Assembly: GCA_021809525.1 (NCBI GenBank)
Contig: JAKAYU010000007.1
Coordinates: forward strand, 1 to 40,005
Length of the DNA stretch: 40,005 bases
Direction: 5' to 3'
Source of the DNA: Pseudomonadota bacterium
Lineage (GTDB): Bacteria > Pseudomonadota > Gammaproteobacteria > Steroidobacterales > Steroidobacteraceae
A model generated the notes under the pieces. It did no database searches and was not told where the DNA came from. It saw only the letters and a list, made by a program, of their open reading frames with translations. Position numbers and translations under genes: made by a program. Numbering within the stretch: the stretch's first letter is position 1; the number at the start of each line of letters is the position of its first letter. Positions 1-9,333 of this stretch are shown piece after piece.

Positions 1-92
1 TCCGATCCGCCGCTGCCACCGCCGCCGCAGCCTGACAGGGCGAGTAAGGCTGCAAGAACCAGTGTCCAGCGCATGGCGCGTCCGAAGCGCAT
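1..92 (-). CDS. N-terminus of a lipoprotein (partial, runs off the left edge)
   Basis: Only the first 30 or so codons are present, read leftward from an ATG at 92-90. They encode a basic start (Met-Arg-Phe-Gly-Arg), a hydrophobic stretch and a lipobox Leu-Ser-Gly-Cys, followed by a Gly/Ser-rich linker. This is the pattern of a type II signal peptide, so the mature protein should be lipidated on that Cys and anchored in an envelope membrane. A purine-rich ribosome-binding site (GGGGAGA) lies just upstream of the start. A second in-frame ATG at 74-72 is possible but has no comparable site. The functional domain lies outside the window, so no role can be given. Confidence 0.75.
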   Translation of the reverse strand, partial: MRFGRAMRWTLVLAALLALSGCGGGGSGGS

Positions 93-130
93 CTCTCCCC
101 TCTGATTTCTGGTCTTGTCTCGGCATCAAA

Positions 131-152
131 GCCGATGCCGGCGGGCATCGGC
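131..152 (-). terminator. Possible hairpin terminator between the M20 gene and the lipoprotein gene
   Basis: A perfect 9-bp inverted repeat (131-139 paired with 144-152) closes a 4-nt loop. Read on the minus strand it is followed by TTTGAT, a weak U-run. It lies between two leftward genes in an otherwise gene-free 256-nt gap and may separate their transcripts. The short U-tract keeps confidence low. Confidence 0.4.
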
Positions 153-348
153 CACTATAACACCGCCGAACTGGCTGCGGGGTAGCGCGGCGCGGGTGCT
201 GCTGCGCAGCATGCGGAACGTGGAGAAGCCCGGCGCGTCACCCGGCGGGCGCGCGAGGAGCCTTGAGCGGCATCGAACGCGCCGCGCGTGCCGCACGATT
301 GAGCAGCTGGCGCTCGCGCCGGCTGTGCGGGTCGTCCTCGAGTCATCC

Positions 349-1524
349 TCATGCAGCGGCGAGGGATCTGCGCACCAGAGCGACCCACAGTTCAATGCCC
401 GCCGCTAGCGCCTCGTCATTGAAATCATAGCGCGGCGAGTGCAGGCCGGGATTCTCTCCGGGACGTGCCGCGCCCAACCAGAGGTAGCAGCCGGGAACCG
501 CGTGCAGCAGGTAGGCGAAGTCCTCAGAGCCCATGCTCGGCTGAGCGTCGATCACCTCGAGCCCGAGCCCGCCGGCGACCTCGCGGGCGAACTGGGCCGC
601 TGCCGGATCATTGATGGTGGCCGGAAAGCGCCTCTGGTACTGGATCTCGGCGCTGCAGCCGAATCCGCCGGCGATCGACTGCGTCAGATGGGTGATGCGC
701 TCCTCGATGGCATCGCCGACCTTCTCCTCGTACCAGCGCGTGGTGCCGCGGATGAGGCATTCATCGGGAATGACGTTCCAGGTGTCACCCGCCTGGATCT
801 GCGTCACGGACACGACTGCAGGCTGCTGCGGATCGACGTTGCGGCTCGCGATGCTCTGCAGCGCCGAGACGAGCTGCGCGCTCGCCAGGATGGCGTCGGT
901 TCCCTCATGCGGCATCGCGCCGTGGCAGCCCTTGCCGCGGATTCGTATCTCGAACGTCCCGAGCGCCGCCATCATCGCGCCATCGCGCGCAACGCAGGTG
1001 CCGAGCGGCAGCGCCGGCCAGTTGTGCAGCGCATAGACGGCATCGCAGGGAAACAGTCTGAACAGACCTTCCTCGACCATGCGCCGTCCGCCGCCCTCGT
1101 TCTCCTCGGCCGGCTGGAAAATGAAATGCACGCTGCCATCGAGATCGGGCAGGGTGGCGCAGACGCGGGCCGCCGCGAGGGCGATGGCGGTGTGTCCATC
1201 GTGTCCGCACGCGTGCATGACGCCTGGGTTGCTTGAAGCGTGTGCCACACCGCTTGCTTCGCGTATCGGTAATGCGTCCATGTCGGCGCGTATGCCGATG
1301 CTGCGGCGGCTCGAGCCTCGGCTGATCGTGCCGACCACGCCCGTTCCGGCGAGGCCGCGGTGAACTTTCAGGCCGAATTGCGCAAGCTGCCGGGCGAGAA
1401 ACTCGGCGGTCCGCTCCTCGCGATAGGCGAGCTCCGGCTGCTGATGAAACTGATGTCGCCAGGAGACGGCATCGGCGAGCAGATCGGCGGCAACGGCGCC
1501 GCCCGCGTTCTTCGAGTTCGACAC
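349..1524 (-). CDS. M20 family amidohydrolase (hippurate / N-acyl-amino-acid hydrolase type)
   Basis: A 391-residue zinc or manganese peptidase of the M20 family, HipO/AbgB/IAA-amino-acid hydrolase group, which removes acyl groups from N-acylated amino acids in the cytoplasm. The metal site is visible: the Arg-Ala-Asp-Met-Asp-Ala-Leu-Pro motif near residues 79-86, HACGHDGHT at 104-112 with Cys106 and His108, and PAEENEGG near 138-145. A GSEDFA motif near the C-terminus supplies another ligand. The insert between the catalytic halves fits the dimerisation domain, and the length is normal. Translation starts at a GTG (1524-1522) with GGGGAGG five bases upstream. No signal peptide is seen. The true substrate cannot be read from sequence. 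The gene stands alone, with a pseudogene upstream. Confidence 0.9.
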   Translation of the reverse strand: MSNSKNAGGAVAADLLADAVSWRHQFHQQPELAYREERTAEFLARQLAQFGLKVHRGLAGTGVVGTISRGSSRRSIGIRADMDALPIREASGVAHASSNPGVMHACGHDGHTAIALAAARVCATLPDLDGSVHFIFQPAEENEGGGRRMVEEGLFRLFPCDAVYALHNWPALPLGTCVARDGAMMAALGTFEIRIRGKGCHGAMPHEGTDAILASAQLVSALQSIASRNVDPQQPAVVSVTQIQAGDTWNVIPDECLIRGTTRWYEEKVGDAIEERITHLTQSIAGGFGCSAEIQYQRRFPATINDPAAAQFAREVAGGLGLEVIDAQPSMGSEDFAYLLHAVPGCYLWLGAARPGENPGLHSPRYDFNDEALAAGIELWVALVRRSLAAA

Positions 1525-1745
1525 TCAGGCCTCCCCAGGGTGTTGGCCGGACAGAGCACGGCAGCGTTACGTCAATCCGTGCGCATGCGCGGTCTCCTCG
1601 CGAGTGCGCACATGCTGCGCGTGCCGCTTCGCCCGGAGCACCAGAATACGGCACCCGCCACGATCTTCCCATCGCCCCGCCGAGCGCCGCGGCCGGTGGG
1701 GGCATCGGGACTTACCGTGCGCTGCGGACCCGGTGCTCTCGGCCC

Positions 1746-2160
1746 TCAGTCCGGGGCGGCCGCTTCGCTCACGACAGTTCCGCGGTGATAGAGGAATCTC
1801 CAGGAGCGGCCGATGCGCCGCCAGATGCTCGCTCTGCGCGTGAACGGGCCGGACTGCCGGCGTAGGTAGTTGAACAGCTAGAGGTCCGCCGCGAGTTGCT
1901 GGCAGCGGGGTTTGGGCATCTGCACAGCCGCCTCGGCACCCGCTGCGGCCTCGTTGCGCCGCGCGAGCTCTTGCGTGGCGGTTTCGCGGGCGGCCATAGT
2001 GCCGCCCCGAGCCGCCGGTCTCCCAGAATTGCCCATCGAGCAGCGCCGCGAGATCCGCGCTTGAGGTCCCGGCGGACAGCAGGGCCATCTCGTGGCCGCG
2101 CAGTGTCCGCAGGATGGCCGCCAATTCGGGGCTCAGCTCGATTCCGCTCACCGCCGCCAC
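1746..2160 (-). pseudogene. Decayed DUF4440 (SnoaL/NTF2-like) gene
   Basis: Leftward reading from about 2160 gives a DUF4440-like N-terminus: helix, then Asp-Leu-Ala-Ala-Leu-Leu-Asp, then Phe-Trp-Glu-Thr-Gly-Gly-Ser-Gly-Arg. Around 1985-1995 the homology moves to another frame, and a TAG stop interrupts that frame at 1880-1878. It then continues through Leu-Phe-Asn-Tyr-Leu-Arg-Arg and an ARG-rich strand ending Trp-Arg-Phe-Leu-Tyr-His-Arg-Gly-Thr, the usual C-terminal strand of the family, to a TGA at 1748-1746. DUF4440 proteins are small cone-shaped folds, often of unknown substrate. One frameshift plus one nonsense codon in about 415 nt makes this a broken gene. No start with a good ribosome site is seen; a GTG at 2160 is possible. 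It lies next to a second broken gene in the same direction. Confidence 0.65.
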
Positions 2161-2192
2161 CTGCGTGTCGCTGACGATTCAGACAGTGTACG

Positions 2193-2735
2193 TCAGGCCG
2201 CGGTCGCGCTGCGCGTCCCCCGCGGCGCTCTCGGCTCGCGGTCCGCCGGTCCGCATGGGCCATCCCGGGGCGCACCCCAGGGCGGCTCGAGCCGCATCAG
2301 TACCGAGAGGCCGCCCAATCGGCGGCGGACTGCGCGCGGGCTTGATGCCGATGCGCTCATAGACCGGCACGCATTGCGGCTCGCGTGGACGGCGAATGCA
2401 CCGCAGTGTCCGGCCTGAAGCGCCCGGTCGCACAGAAATTGCTACAGCGTGCGCCCGGGCCCCTGTCGCTGGCTGCACAAGCGCACGAGCAGGGGGAAAC
2501 AGCAGTCCGGCGGCGCGCACGGCGCCAGCCCCAGCGAGCGGGTCGGTGCCCGAGGCCACAGCGAGGATGTACGTCATGTCGGTGCGTGCCAAGAGCGCGT
2601 GAATCGCCCCTTCGCTGATCGTTGCGAAGAATGCTGCGGTATCGGCCGGCGTCGGTGCGCGCAGGTACGTGTGGCGGAAGGACTGCAGCAGCGCTCTCAC
2701 GGCCCGTGCGTCGGCAGGCCTTGCAGTGTATCGCC
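2193..2735 (-). pseudogene. Decayed GNAT-family N-acetyltransferase
   Basis: The leftward frame from about 2735 begins like a GNAT enzyme (Ala-Arg-Pro-Ala-Asp-Ala-Arg-Ala-Val, then a helix). Near 2500 the homology moves to another frame that carries the acetyl-CoA pyrophosphate loop Arg-Gln-Gly-Pro-Gly-Arg-Thr-Leu. A TAG at 2444-2442 follows, where the family usually has Trp. Reading continues to Ala-Val-His-Ala-Ser-Arg-Asn-Ala. Near 2371 one base seems lost, because the classic Val-Pro-Val-Tyr-Glu-Arg-Ile-Gly follows in the first frame. A further shift probably precedes the C-terminal Val-Leu-Met-Arg-Leu-Glu, and that frame ends at a TGA (2195-2193). With at least two frameshifts and a stop the gene cannot make a full enzyme. 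Both ends are approximate. Confidence 0.7.
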
Positions 2736-2854
2736 GCCGTGGCGTGCGCCACGGCGTGCTCCTGCGCTGCGGCCGCAAGGTTGCCCGGCAGTCACTGTGA
2801 CAGGACGGGGCGGCAGGAGGTCCGCCGGGGGTGCGGAACGGCAGGTGCCGCCCT

Positions 2855-2897
2855 CAAAAAGAACGCGCCCGACGGGAAGCAAGCCCCGCCGGGCGCG
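2855..2897 (-). terminator. Rho-independent terminator of the S10 carboxypeptidase operon
   Basis: Read leftward, a GC-rich stem (2897-2885 with 2876-2864, 13 pairs with one mismatch) and an 8-nt loop are followed by TTCTTTTT. It begins 11 nt after the stop codon of the downstream S10 gene, which is the expected place for an intrinsic terminator. Confidence 0.85.
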
Positions 2898-2907
2898 AGC
2901 GAGCGTC

Positions 2908-4557
2908 TTATTGCTGTTGGAATTCGGTCGAATGGATGAAGTTCACGATATTCGCGTGCAGCTGCTTCAGCGCGGGCAGGTGCACGTAGATCATGTGTCC
3001 GGTCATGTAGTAGTGGTACTGGATGTTCGCCTGCAGCCTGCGCTGCATCGGCAGATGCTCCATCTCGTAGATGCCCTCGTAGAAGGGCGTCGCGAGGTCG
3101 AAGTATCCGCCGTTCAGCATGACCTTCAGGTCAGGGTCGTACTTCATCGCGTTGGCGAGGTCCGGCATCACGTTGAGCGCCTGCGGGAAGGCGAACCGCG
3201 CACCGGGCGGGCGGTGCGCGAAGTCCCAGGTGCGCCACAGCGGAATTTCCGGCAGATACTTCATGCCCTCGCCGTAGTGCAGGTCAGAGTGCACGTAGGC
3301 GTTGAAGGCCGACACGTAGGCCGAGCTGATGGCGGCGGCCTGCGGGTCGTACTCGGCGCGCTCGCTGAGCGGATTGAGCGAGGGACCTGCAAAGCGCGTA
3401 TCCAGGCGTCCCGTGGTCTCGTTCTCATCCGCGAGCAGCTCGTGCTCGAACTGCCCGCCGTCGATGCGCAGGTTGGCCTTTTCGATGTACGAGACCGGCA
3501 GCCCCGTGTACTCGTGCAGCTTGGCGGCGATAGCGGCGAATTTCGTCGGGCTGAGCAGCGAGCCCTCGCGCAGCGCCTGGGCGTAGTCGGTCATGGCGAA
3601 CTGCTCGACCTTGGCGAGCAACGGCTTCAGCGGCTGGGTGCTGTCGGGGAGCTTGTGGTGGTACCACGCGGTCGCCGTCATGCTCGGCAGCGCCAGCTCG
3701 TAGGACAGATCGAGGCCGGGGTCGAACTGCGCCAGTCCGGTCGATGCGTTGTAGTTGAGGATCTGCGAGAGCAGGATCACGCCGTTGAAGTCGATGTTGT
3801 CGTGCGTCTCGAGCACGTTGATCAGAGCGGCCGAGCGCGGCGTGCCGTAGCTCTCTCCCAACAGGTATTTCGGCGAATTCCAGCGCCCGTACTGGGAGAG
3901 GAACTTCACGATGAACTGGGAGAACGCGTGCACGTCCTGATCGACGCCGTAGAAGTGCTTGGCCGGGTGCGGGCCGCGTACACGGCTGTAGCCGGTGCCC
4001 GGGGCGTCGATGAACACGAGGTCGCTGGCATCGAGCAGGCTGTACTCGTTGTTCACCAGCTGATACGGCGCTGGCGGCGTGTGGGTGTGATCGCTGGTCA
4101 CGACTCGCACCGGGCCGAATGCGCCCATGTGCAGCCAGACCGTCGAGGATCCCGGGCCGCCGTTATAGAGGAAGGTGATGGGACGCTTGGCCGGATTGGT
4201 GCCGTCCTTGAAGTAGGCGACGTAGAACATCGAGGCTTCCGGCTGCACCTTCTTCGGGCCGCCCGGCGGGGGCTGGCCGGGACCGTAGGCATCCGTGGCG
4301 TCGTTCCAGCCGGCGGCGTGCACGATGATCATGCCGGCCACCGCGTGGTAGTGGATGGTCTTGCCATCGACCTTCACGGTGCCCTGCGTGGTGCTCGTGG
4401 TCGTGCGGAAGTATGGGTTGGAGTGGGAGGCGTGAGGCGCGGCGCTGGGCGCCTTCGCCAGCGCCGGGCCGGCGGCTAGCGCCAGCGTGAGGGCCGAGGC
4501 GGCCGCCAGCACATGAACGCCGCGCGGGGAGAACCGGCTTCGCATGGTATCGCTCAT
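2908..4557 (-). CDS. Secreted S10 family serine carboxypeptidase, copy A
   Basis: A 549-residue alpha/beta-hydrolase peptidase of family S10, which cuts C-terminal residues from peptides, usually at acidic pH. A Sec signal peptide covers about residues 1-34, with Ala-Leu-Ala before the cut. The NGGPGSS oxyanion-hole motif is at 132-138, and the nucleophile is Ser236 in GESYG. A likely Asp (about 487, in GGYFDLATP) and His (about 521, in TGHMIYVH) complete the triad. The protein should be periplasmic or exported. The start ATG (4557-4555) lies 2 nt beyond the stop of the upstream paralogue, and its AGGAGG sits inside that gene's end, so the two are translationally coupled. It is followed by an intrinsic terminator. 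The physiological substrate is unknown; peptide scavenging is the simplest guess. Confidence 0.9.
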   Translation of the reverse strand: MSDTMRSRFSPRGVHVLAAASALTLALAAGPALAKAPSAAPHASHSNPYFRTTTSTTQGTVKVDGKTIHYHAVAGMIIVHAAGWNDATDAYGPGQPPPGGPKKVQPEASMFYVAYFKDGTNPAKRPITFLYNGGPGSSTVWLHMGAFGPVRVVTSDHTHTPPAPYQLVNNEYSLLDASDLVFIDAPGTGYSRVRGPHPAKHFYGVDQDVHAFSQFIVKFLSQYGRWNSPKYLLGESYGTPRSAALINVLETHDNIDFNGVILLSQILNYNASTGLAQFDPGLDLSYELALPSMTATAWYHHKLPDSTQPLKPLLAKVEQFAMTDYAQALREGSLLSPTKFAAIAAKLHEYTGLPVSYIEKANLRIDGGQFEHELLADENETTGRLDTRFAGPSLNPLSERAEYDPQAAAISSAYVSAFNAYVHSDLHYGEGMKYLPEIPLWRTWDFAHRPPGARFAFPQALNVMPDLANAMKYDPDLKVMLNGGYFDLATPFYEGIYEMEHLPMQRRLQANIQYHYYMTGHMIYVHLPALKQLHANIVNFIHSTEFQQQ

Positions 4558-4559
4558 GA

Positions 4560-6176
4560 TCAGCCTCCTGAAACGTTGTCGGTCTTGCGGATGAAGGCCG
4601 CAATGTTGGCGTGCAGCTGCTTCAGAGCGGGAATGTTCACGTAGATCATGTGCCCCGACTTGTAATAGTGATACGAAATGTTCGACTGCAGGCTGGCCGG
4701 AATCTGCAGGTGGTGCATCTCGTACAGACCCTCACAGAAGGGCGTCGCGAGATCGTAGTAGCCGCCGTTCAGCATGACCTTCAGCAGCGGGTCGTACTTC
4801 ATCGCCGTGGCCAGATCCGGCATCACGTTCGTGGCGATCGGCAACGCGATGCGGGCGCCCGGCGGCCGGTGCTTGAAGTCCCAGTGGGTGAAGATCTCCG
4901 GCAGATAGCGCAGATCCGTCTTGTAGTGCAGATCCTTGCTCGCGTAGGCATTGAAGGCGGTCACGTACGCCGAGCTGATGGCCGCGGACTGCGGGTCGTA
5001 CTCGGCGGTACGGCTCAACGGGTCCATCGACGGGCCCTGGAAGCGGGTGTCGAGCCGTCCGGTGGTCATGTCATCGTTGGCGAGCAGCTCGTGCTCGAAC
5101 TCCGGTCCGCTCACCTGCAGGTTTGCCTTGAGCAGGTAGGCCACCGGCAGCCCGATGTACTGGTGCATCTGCTCGGCGATGCTCTGCCGCTCGGCCTCGG
5201 GCAGAGCGGCTCCCTGCGCGAGGGCGTCGGCGTACTTGCCCATGGCGAAGTGCTCGACCTGCTTCAGGAAGGGGCGCAGGTGCGGCGGATCGGACGGTAC
5301 CCGGTGGTGGTACCAGGCGGTCGCCGCCATGCTGGGCAGCGCCAGCTCGTACGGCAGCTCGACGCCGGGATCGGTGCCCGGCGCATCATCGTTCAGCGAG
5401 AAGTTCAGGATCTGCGACAGGAGGATCACCCCGTTAAAATCGACGTTGCGGTCGATCGAGAGATCCTTGATCAGCACCGCCGAGCGCGGCGTGCCGTAGC
5501 TCTCCCCGAGCAGGTACTTCGGCGAGTTCCAGCGCTTGAAGCGCGTGAGGAACTGGGTGATGAAGGACGCGAATGCATGCGCGTCCGGATCGACCCCGTA
5601 GAATGCCTTGACCGCGCCCTTGCCCTCGATGCGGCTGTAGCCGGTGCCCGGGGCATCGATGAACACGAGGTCCGTGGCATCGAGCAGGCTGTACTTGTTC
5701 TTGATGATGCCGTACGGGGCGGCCGGGGTGTGCGTGTCGTTATTGGTCACGACGCGCACCGGGCCGAAGGCGCCCATGTGCAACCACACGGTCGAGGAGC
5801 CCGGACCGCCGTTGTACAGGAAGGTGACCGGCCGCTCGTGCGCGGGCACGCCGCGCCTGAAGTACGCGACGTAGAACATCGAGGCGACGGGCGGGCCGTC
5901 CGGCATGCCGAGCGCGTGCTTGCCGCCGGTGGGCGTCGCCGCATCGTCCCAGCCCTTGGGGCGCACGATGATGGTTCCCGCGACGGCCTCGTAGGCGATC
6001 TTATGGCCGCCGACGGTGACGGTACCGTAGCTTTTCACTTCTCGGGGCGTGAACAGCGCGGATGCTCTCGCAGCCGAGGGGGGCGGGCCATCGTGACCCG
6101 CGGCGAACGCGGGTGCTACGCAGGCCTCGCACGCGGCCAGAGAGAAAACGGCCGCGAGTGCAACAACGTGCTTCAT
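4560..6176 (-). CDS. Exported S10 family serine carboxypeptidase, copy B
   Basis: A 538-residue paralogue of the next gene, collinear through the catalytic core: NGGPGSS at 122-128, GESYG with Ser226, and the C-terminal Asp (GGYYDLATP) and His (SGHMIYV). The open frame extends upstream to 6542, but the ATG at 6176 is chosen because GGAGGAG lies seven bases before it and an export signal follows at once. The signal is ambiguous: Leu-Ala-Ala-Cys at 13-16 could be a lipobox, while Ala-Phe-Ala near 24-26 could be a Sec cleavage site. The protein is therefore either a lipoprotein or a soluble exported enzyme. It is the first gene of a two-gene operon. Divergence in the N-terminal 100 residues and in the region between nucleophile and Asp suggests different substrate ranges. 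Confidence 0.88.
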   Translation of the reverse strand: MKHVVALAAVFSLAACEACVAPAFAAGHDGPPPSAARASALFTPREVKSYGTVTVGGHKIAYEAVAGTIIVRPKGWDDAATPTGGKHALGMPDGPPVASMFYVAYFRRGVPAHERPVTFLYNGGPGSSTVWLHMGAFGPVRVVTNNDTHTPAAPYGIIKNKYSLLDATDLVFIDAPGTGYSRIEGKGAVKAFYGVDPDAHAFASFITQFLTRFKRWNSPKYLLGESYGTPRSAVLIKDLSIDRNVDFNGVILLSQILNFSLNDDAPGTDPGVELPYELALPSMAATAWYHHRVPSDPPHLRPFLKQVEHFAMGKYADALAQGAALPEAERQSIAEQMHQYIGLPVAYLLKANLQVSGPEFEHELLANDDMTTGRLDTRFQGPSMDPLSRTAEYDPQSAAISSAYVTAFNAYASKDLHYKTDLRYLPEIFTHWDFKHRPPGARIALPIATNVMPDLATAMKYDPLLKVMLNGGYYDLATPFCEGLYEMHHLQIPASLQSNISYHYYKSGHMIYVNIPALKQLHANIAAFIRKTDNVSGG

Positions 6177-6196
6177 TCGGGTGCTCCTCCAGCGCT

Positions 6197-6910
6197 CGGG
6201 CTCCAGTATTTGGTGGACTGATTCGCGGGGCCGAGCGCGACATATCATGCCGCATCCGTGCCCGCAGGGGCCAGAAGCGCTGTATGGCGAGGGGAATTTT
6301 GCGGCGAACGCCCCGCAGGCCGCGACGAAGCGAGTCGGAGTGTGGGAAGCGACGCCCTGCCGGCCCGGCGCACGGCTTGTCGAGCCGCCTGAGTGCATGT
6401 GGGGGGTGTGGAGTGGCGCGAGCCTGGCCACCGGCGCGACAGTGAGCATCGGCGCGCGGGTGTGCAGCTGCTCGCAGCCGCCGCTGCGCCGATCCGCAGG
6501 CTGTTGGGATATGGCGTCCTGTGCCGCGCGACATAACGGCACGCGGGAGCGGAACCGCCCGTACGCCCGGTGCGCAGAGCGGCACTACAGCGCTGCAGCG
6601 CACGACCTGCACGTCCGATAGTGCAGTCATGGATGTCATGCGATTGGCAGATCATGCCGGTCCGGGCGGGGCGACCATAAGAGCGCCTCGGTGCGCCGGT
6701 CGCACCGGCATGAGCCGTCATCGCGATCGCGTGTGAGGATGGTGCTCCGCTGTCGAGGTCCGGTGCGAGTATCCGCGGGGAAATCGGTGCGCAGCTGCCC
6801 CGTAACAACGATCGGCTTGCGGTGTTCCTGAGTATCGGTCAACCTTCGCGCAGAGCGCGTTGCCTGCGCACATCCGTACCGACCAGACGTTCAACGGCCG
6901 GGCCCTGTTG
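6197..6910. other. Gene-free stretch upstream of the S10 operon
   Basis: About 0.7 kb in which I recognise no protein, RNA gene or repeat on either strand. Open frames here are shadows with composition typical of GC-rich noncoding DNA. The promoter of the S10 operon should lie near its right-hand side of position 6176, but no convincing -35/-10 pair stands out. Confidence 0.5.
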
Positions 6911-6914
6911 GCAA

Positions 6915-7215
6915 TCACGCCACGGGGTTTGCGGCATTACAGCGCCTGATGAGCGCCTGATGCATGAGGCGACTGGAAGCGTCTTTACTAACGGCAAATG
7001 GGCGCTGGTTACGGCGCGGCATGCGCGTCGGCTGCGCATCTGCGGGGCGCGGCTACGGGGAGTATTTTCGGTTGCTCAGCAGTGGCGAGTCACCGCCATG
7101 GTGCTCGAGGACGTGCTGGCTGGCAGGGTTGAGGTGATAGGTTCGGACATCAGTGCGCGGGTGCTCGCGCAGGCGCGAGGTGCTCGCTATCCGATGGATG
7201 CGTTGGACGTCCGCC
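6915..7215 (+). pseudogene. Probable relic of a CheR-type chemoreceptor methyltransferase
   Basis: One frame contains Ala-Met-Val-Leu-Glu-Asp followed by Val-Ile-Gly-Ser-Asp-Ile-Ser-Ala-Arg-Val-Leu and Ala-Arg-Gly-Ala-Arg-Tyr-Pro-Met (about 7095-7200). This matches the SAM-binding core of CheR, where an acidic SDIS or TDIN motif is followed by an AR..YP segment. Just upstream, in another frame, Ser-Ser-Gly-Glu (7078-7089) resembles the CheR CSSGEEPY motif. Leu-Arg-His-Tyr-Ser-Ala near 6930 and Val-Phe-Thr-Asn near 6980 resemble its N-terminal domain in further frames. Two stops follow Tyr-Ser-Ala. The catalytic C-terminal half is absent, cut off before the next gene. CheR methylates receptor glutamates in chemotaxis. 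No other chemotaxis gene is in the window. A weakly supported relic rather than a firm call. Confidence 0.45.
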
Positions 7216-7264
7216 ATCCGGGGCGGGTAGACTGGCGCACATTCCACTGCTGCGGCGATTGTCC

Positions 7265-7960
7265 ATGCGCTACGTCTTTGCCCCGCCGCCCACCGTGAGC
7301 GCGCCGGTGGCCGGGGTCGCGGAACGATTCCCCGTGCATCGCATCTACTGCGTCGGCTCGAATTATCTCGCCCACGCGCAGGAAATGGGTCGCACCGGCC
7401 GCGAGCCGCCGGTGTTCTTCATGAAGCCCGCCGATGCGCTCTTGCCCGTCGAGGCGGGTGCGACCGGCGCGATGCCCTATCCAAGTCTGACGCACAATCT
7501 GCACCACGAAGTGGAGCTGGTGGTGGCCATCGGCACGGGTGGCCGGGACATCGATGCCGCGCGGGCACTCGAGTACGTGTTCGGCTACGCCGTCGGACTC
7601 GACATGACGCGCCGGGATCTGCAGTCCGAAATGAAGAAGCGCTCGGCGCCCTGGTGCATCGGCAAGGGCTTCGATCACGCCGCGCCGCTCGGGCCCATCA
7701 CCCCGAGCGTGCGCGCCGGCGCGATCAGTGCCGCCGAGATCGCCCTGCACGTCAACGGCGCCGAGCGGCAGCGCAGCGCGGTGAGCCAGATGATCTGGAG
7801 CGTGCCGGAGATCATTGCGCACCTCTCGAGCGCCTGGACGCTGGCGAGCGGCGATCTGATCTTCACCGGCACGCCGGCTGGAGTCGGCGCCGTCGAGCGC
7901 GGCGATGTGATGGAGGCGACCTGCACCGGCCTTGAGGCGCTGCGTGTGCGGGTGAGCTGA
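7265..7960 (+). CDS. Fumarylacetoacetate hydrolase (FAH) family protein
   Basis: A 231-residue single-domain FAH-fold enzyme. The family cleaves carbon-carbon bonds of acylpyruvates or decarboxylates/hydrates related keto acids, using Mg2+ or Mn2+. The metal ligands are visible as Glu82 and Glu84 in HHEVELVVAIG, with an Asp in the Gly-Leu-Asp-Met-Thr-Arg-Arg-Asp stretch. The length and the Gly-Ser-Asn-Tyr-Leu-Ala-His-Ala motif fit the fumarylpyruvate/acylpyruvate hydrolase group (human FAHD1-like) rather than the larger true FAH. The ATG at 7265 is preferred; an in-frame TTG at 7259 is possible. It is convergent with the PcaF-like thiolase, 19 nt away, and follows a decayed CheR. The exact substrate cannot be assigned. 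Confidence 0.88.
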   Translation: MRYVFAPPPTVSAPVAGVAERFPVHRIYCVGSNYLAHAQEMGRTGREPPVFFMKPADALLPVEAGATGAMPYPSLTHNLHHEVELVVAIGTGGRDIDAARALEYVFGYAVGLDMTRRDLQSEMKKRSAPWCIGKGFDHAAPLGPITPSVRAGAISAAEIALHVNGAERQRSAVSQMIWSVPEIIAHLSSAWTLASGDLIFTGTPAGVGAVERGDVMEATCTGLEALRVRVS

Positions 7961-7979
7961 CGAGCCCGCCTGACTCGCG

Positions 7980-9185
<1,206 letters not shown>

Positions 9186-9297
9186 CACTGTCATCCAAGT
9201 GGTTGAAAAGCAAGGTCGGCACACTACTGCATCGGACGGCGTTTATCCATGGAGCTGCCTGCGGGTTTTCCACGCATCGGGCCGCGGCCCGCGCCGA

Positions 9298-9303
9298 TAC
9301 AAT
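9298..9303 (+). promoter_or_regulatory. Candidate -10 element (TACAAT) of the acuI-like gene
   Basis: TACAAT matches the sigma-70 -10 consensus at five of six positions and stands out in GC-rich DNA 31 nt before the acuI-like start. No good -35 is seen at the usual distance, so an activator or a weak promoter is likely. Confidence 0.3.
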
Positions 9304-9333
9304 ATCCACCGGTGTCCTGACCCCGTGGCGCGC

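Noticed and set aside
2449-4479. Long rightward open frame (676 codons) opposite the S10 gene
   Set aside because: It is the antisense shadow of a gene with a full S10 triad, signal peptide and terminator. Its product is Arg/Val/Glu-rich with no family features, as expected in GC-rich DNA.
6177-6542. N-terminal extension of S10 copy B to 6542
   Set aside because: The extension is Arg/Pro/Cys-rich and unlike an export signal. The ATG at 6176 has a strong ribosome site and is followed by a hydrophobic signal sequence.
6822-7298. 158-codon rightward open frame as an intact gene
   Set aside because: Only its middle shows CheR similarity. Its N-terminus is unlike any family, and its end runs into the FAH-family gene in the wrong frame, so a relic is the better reading.
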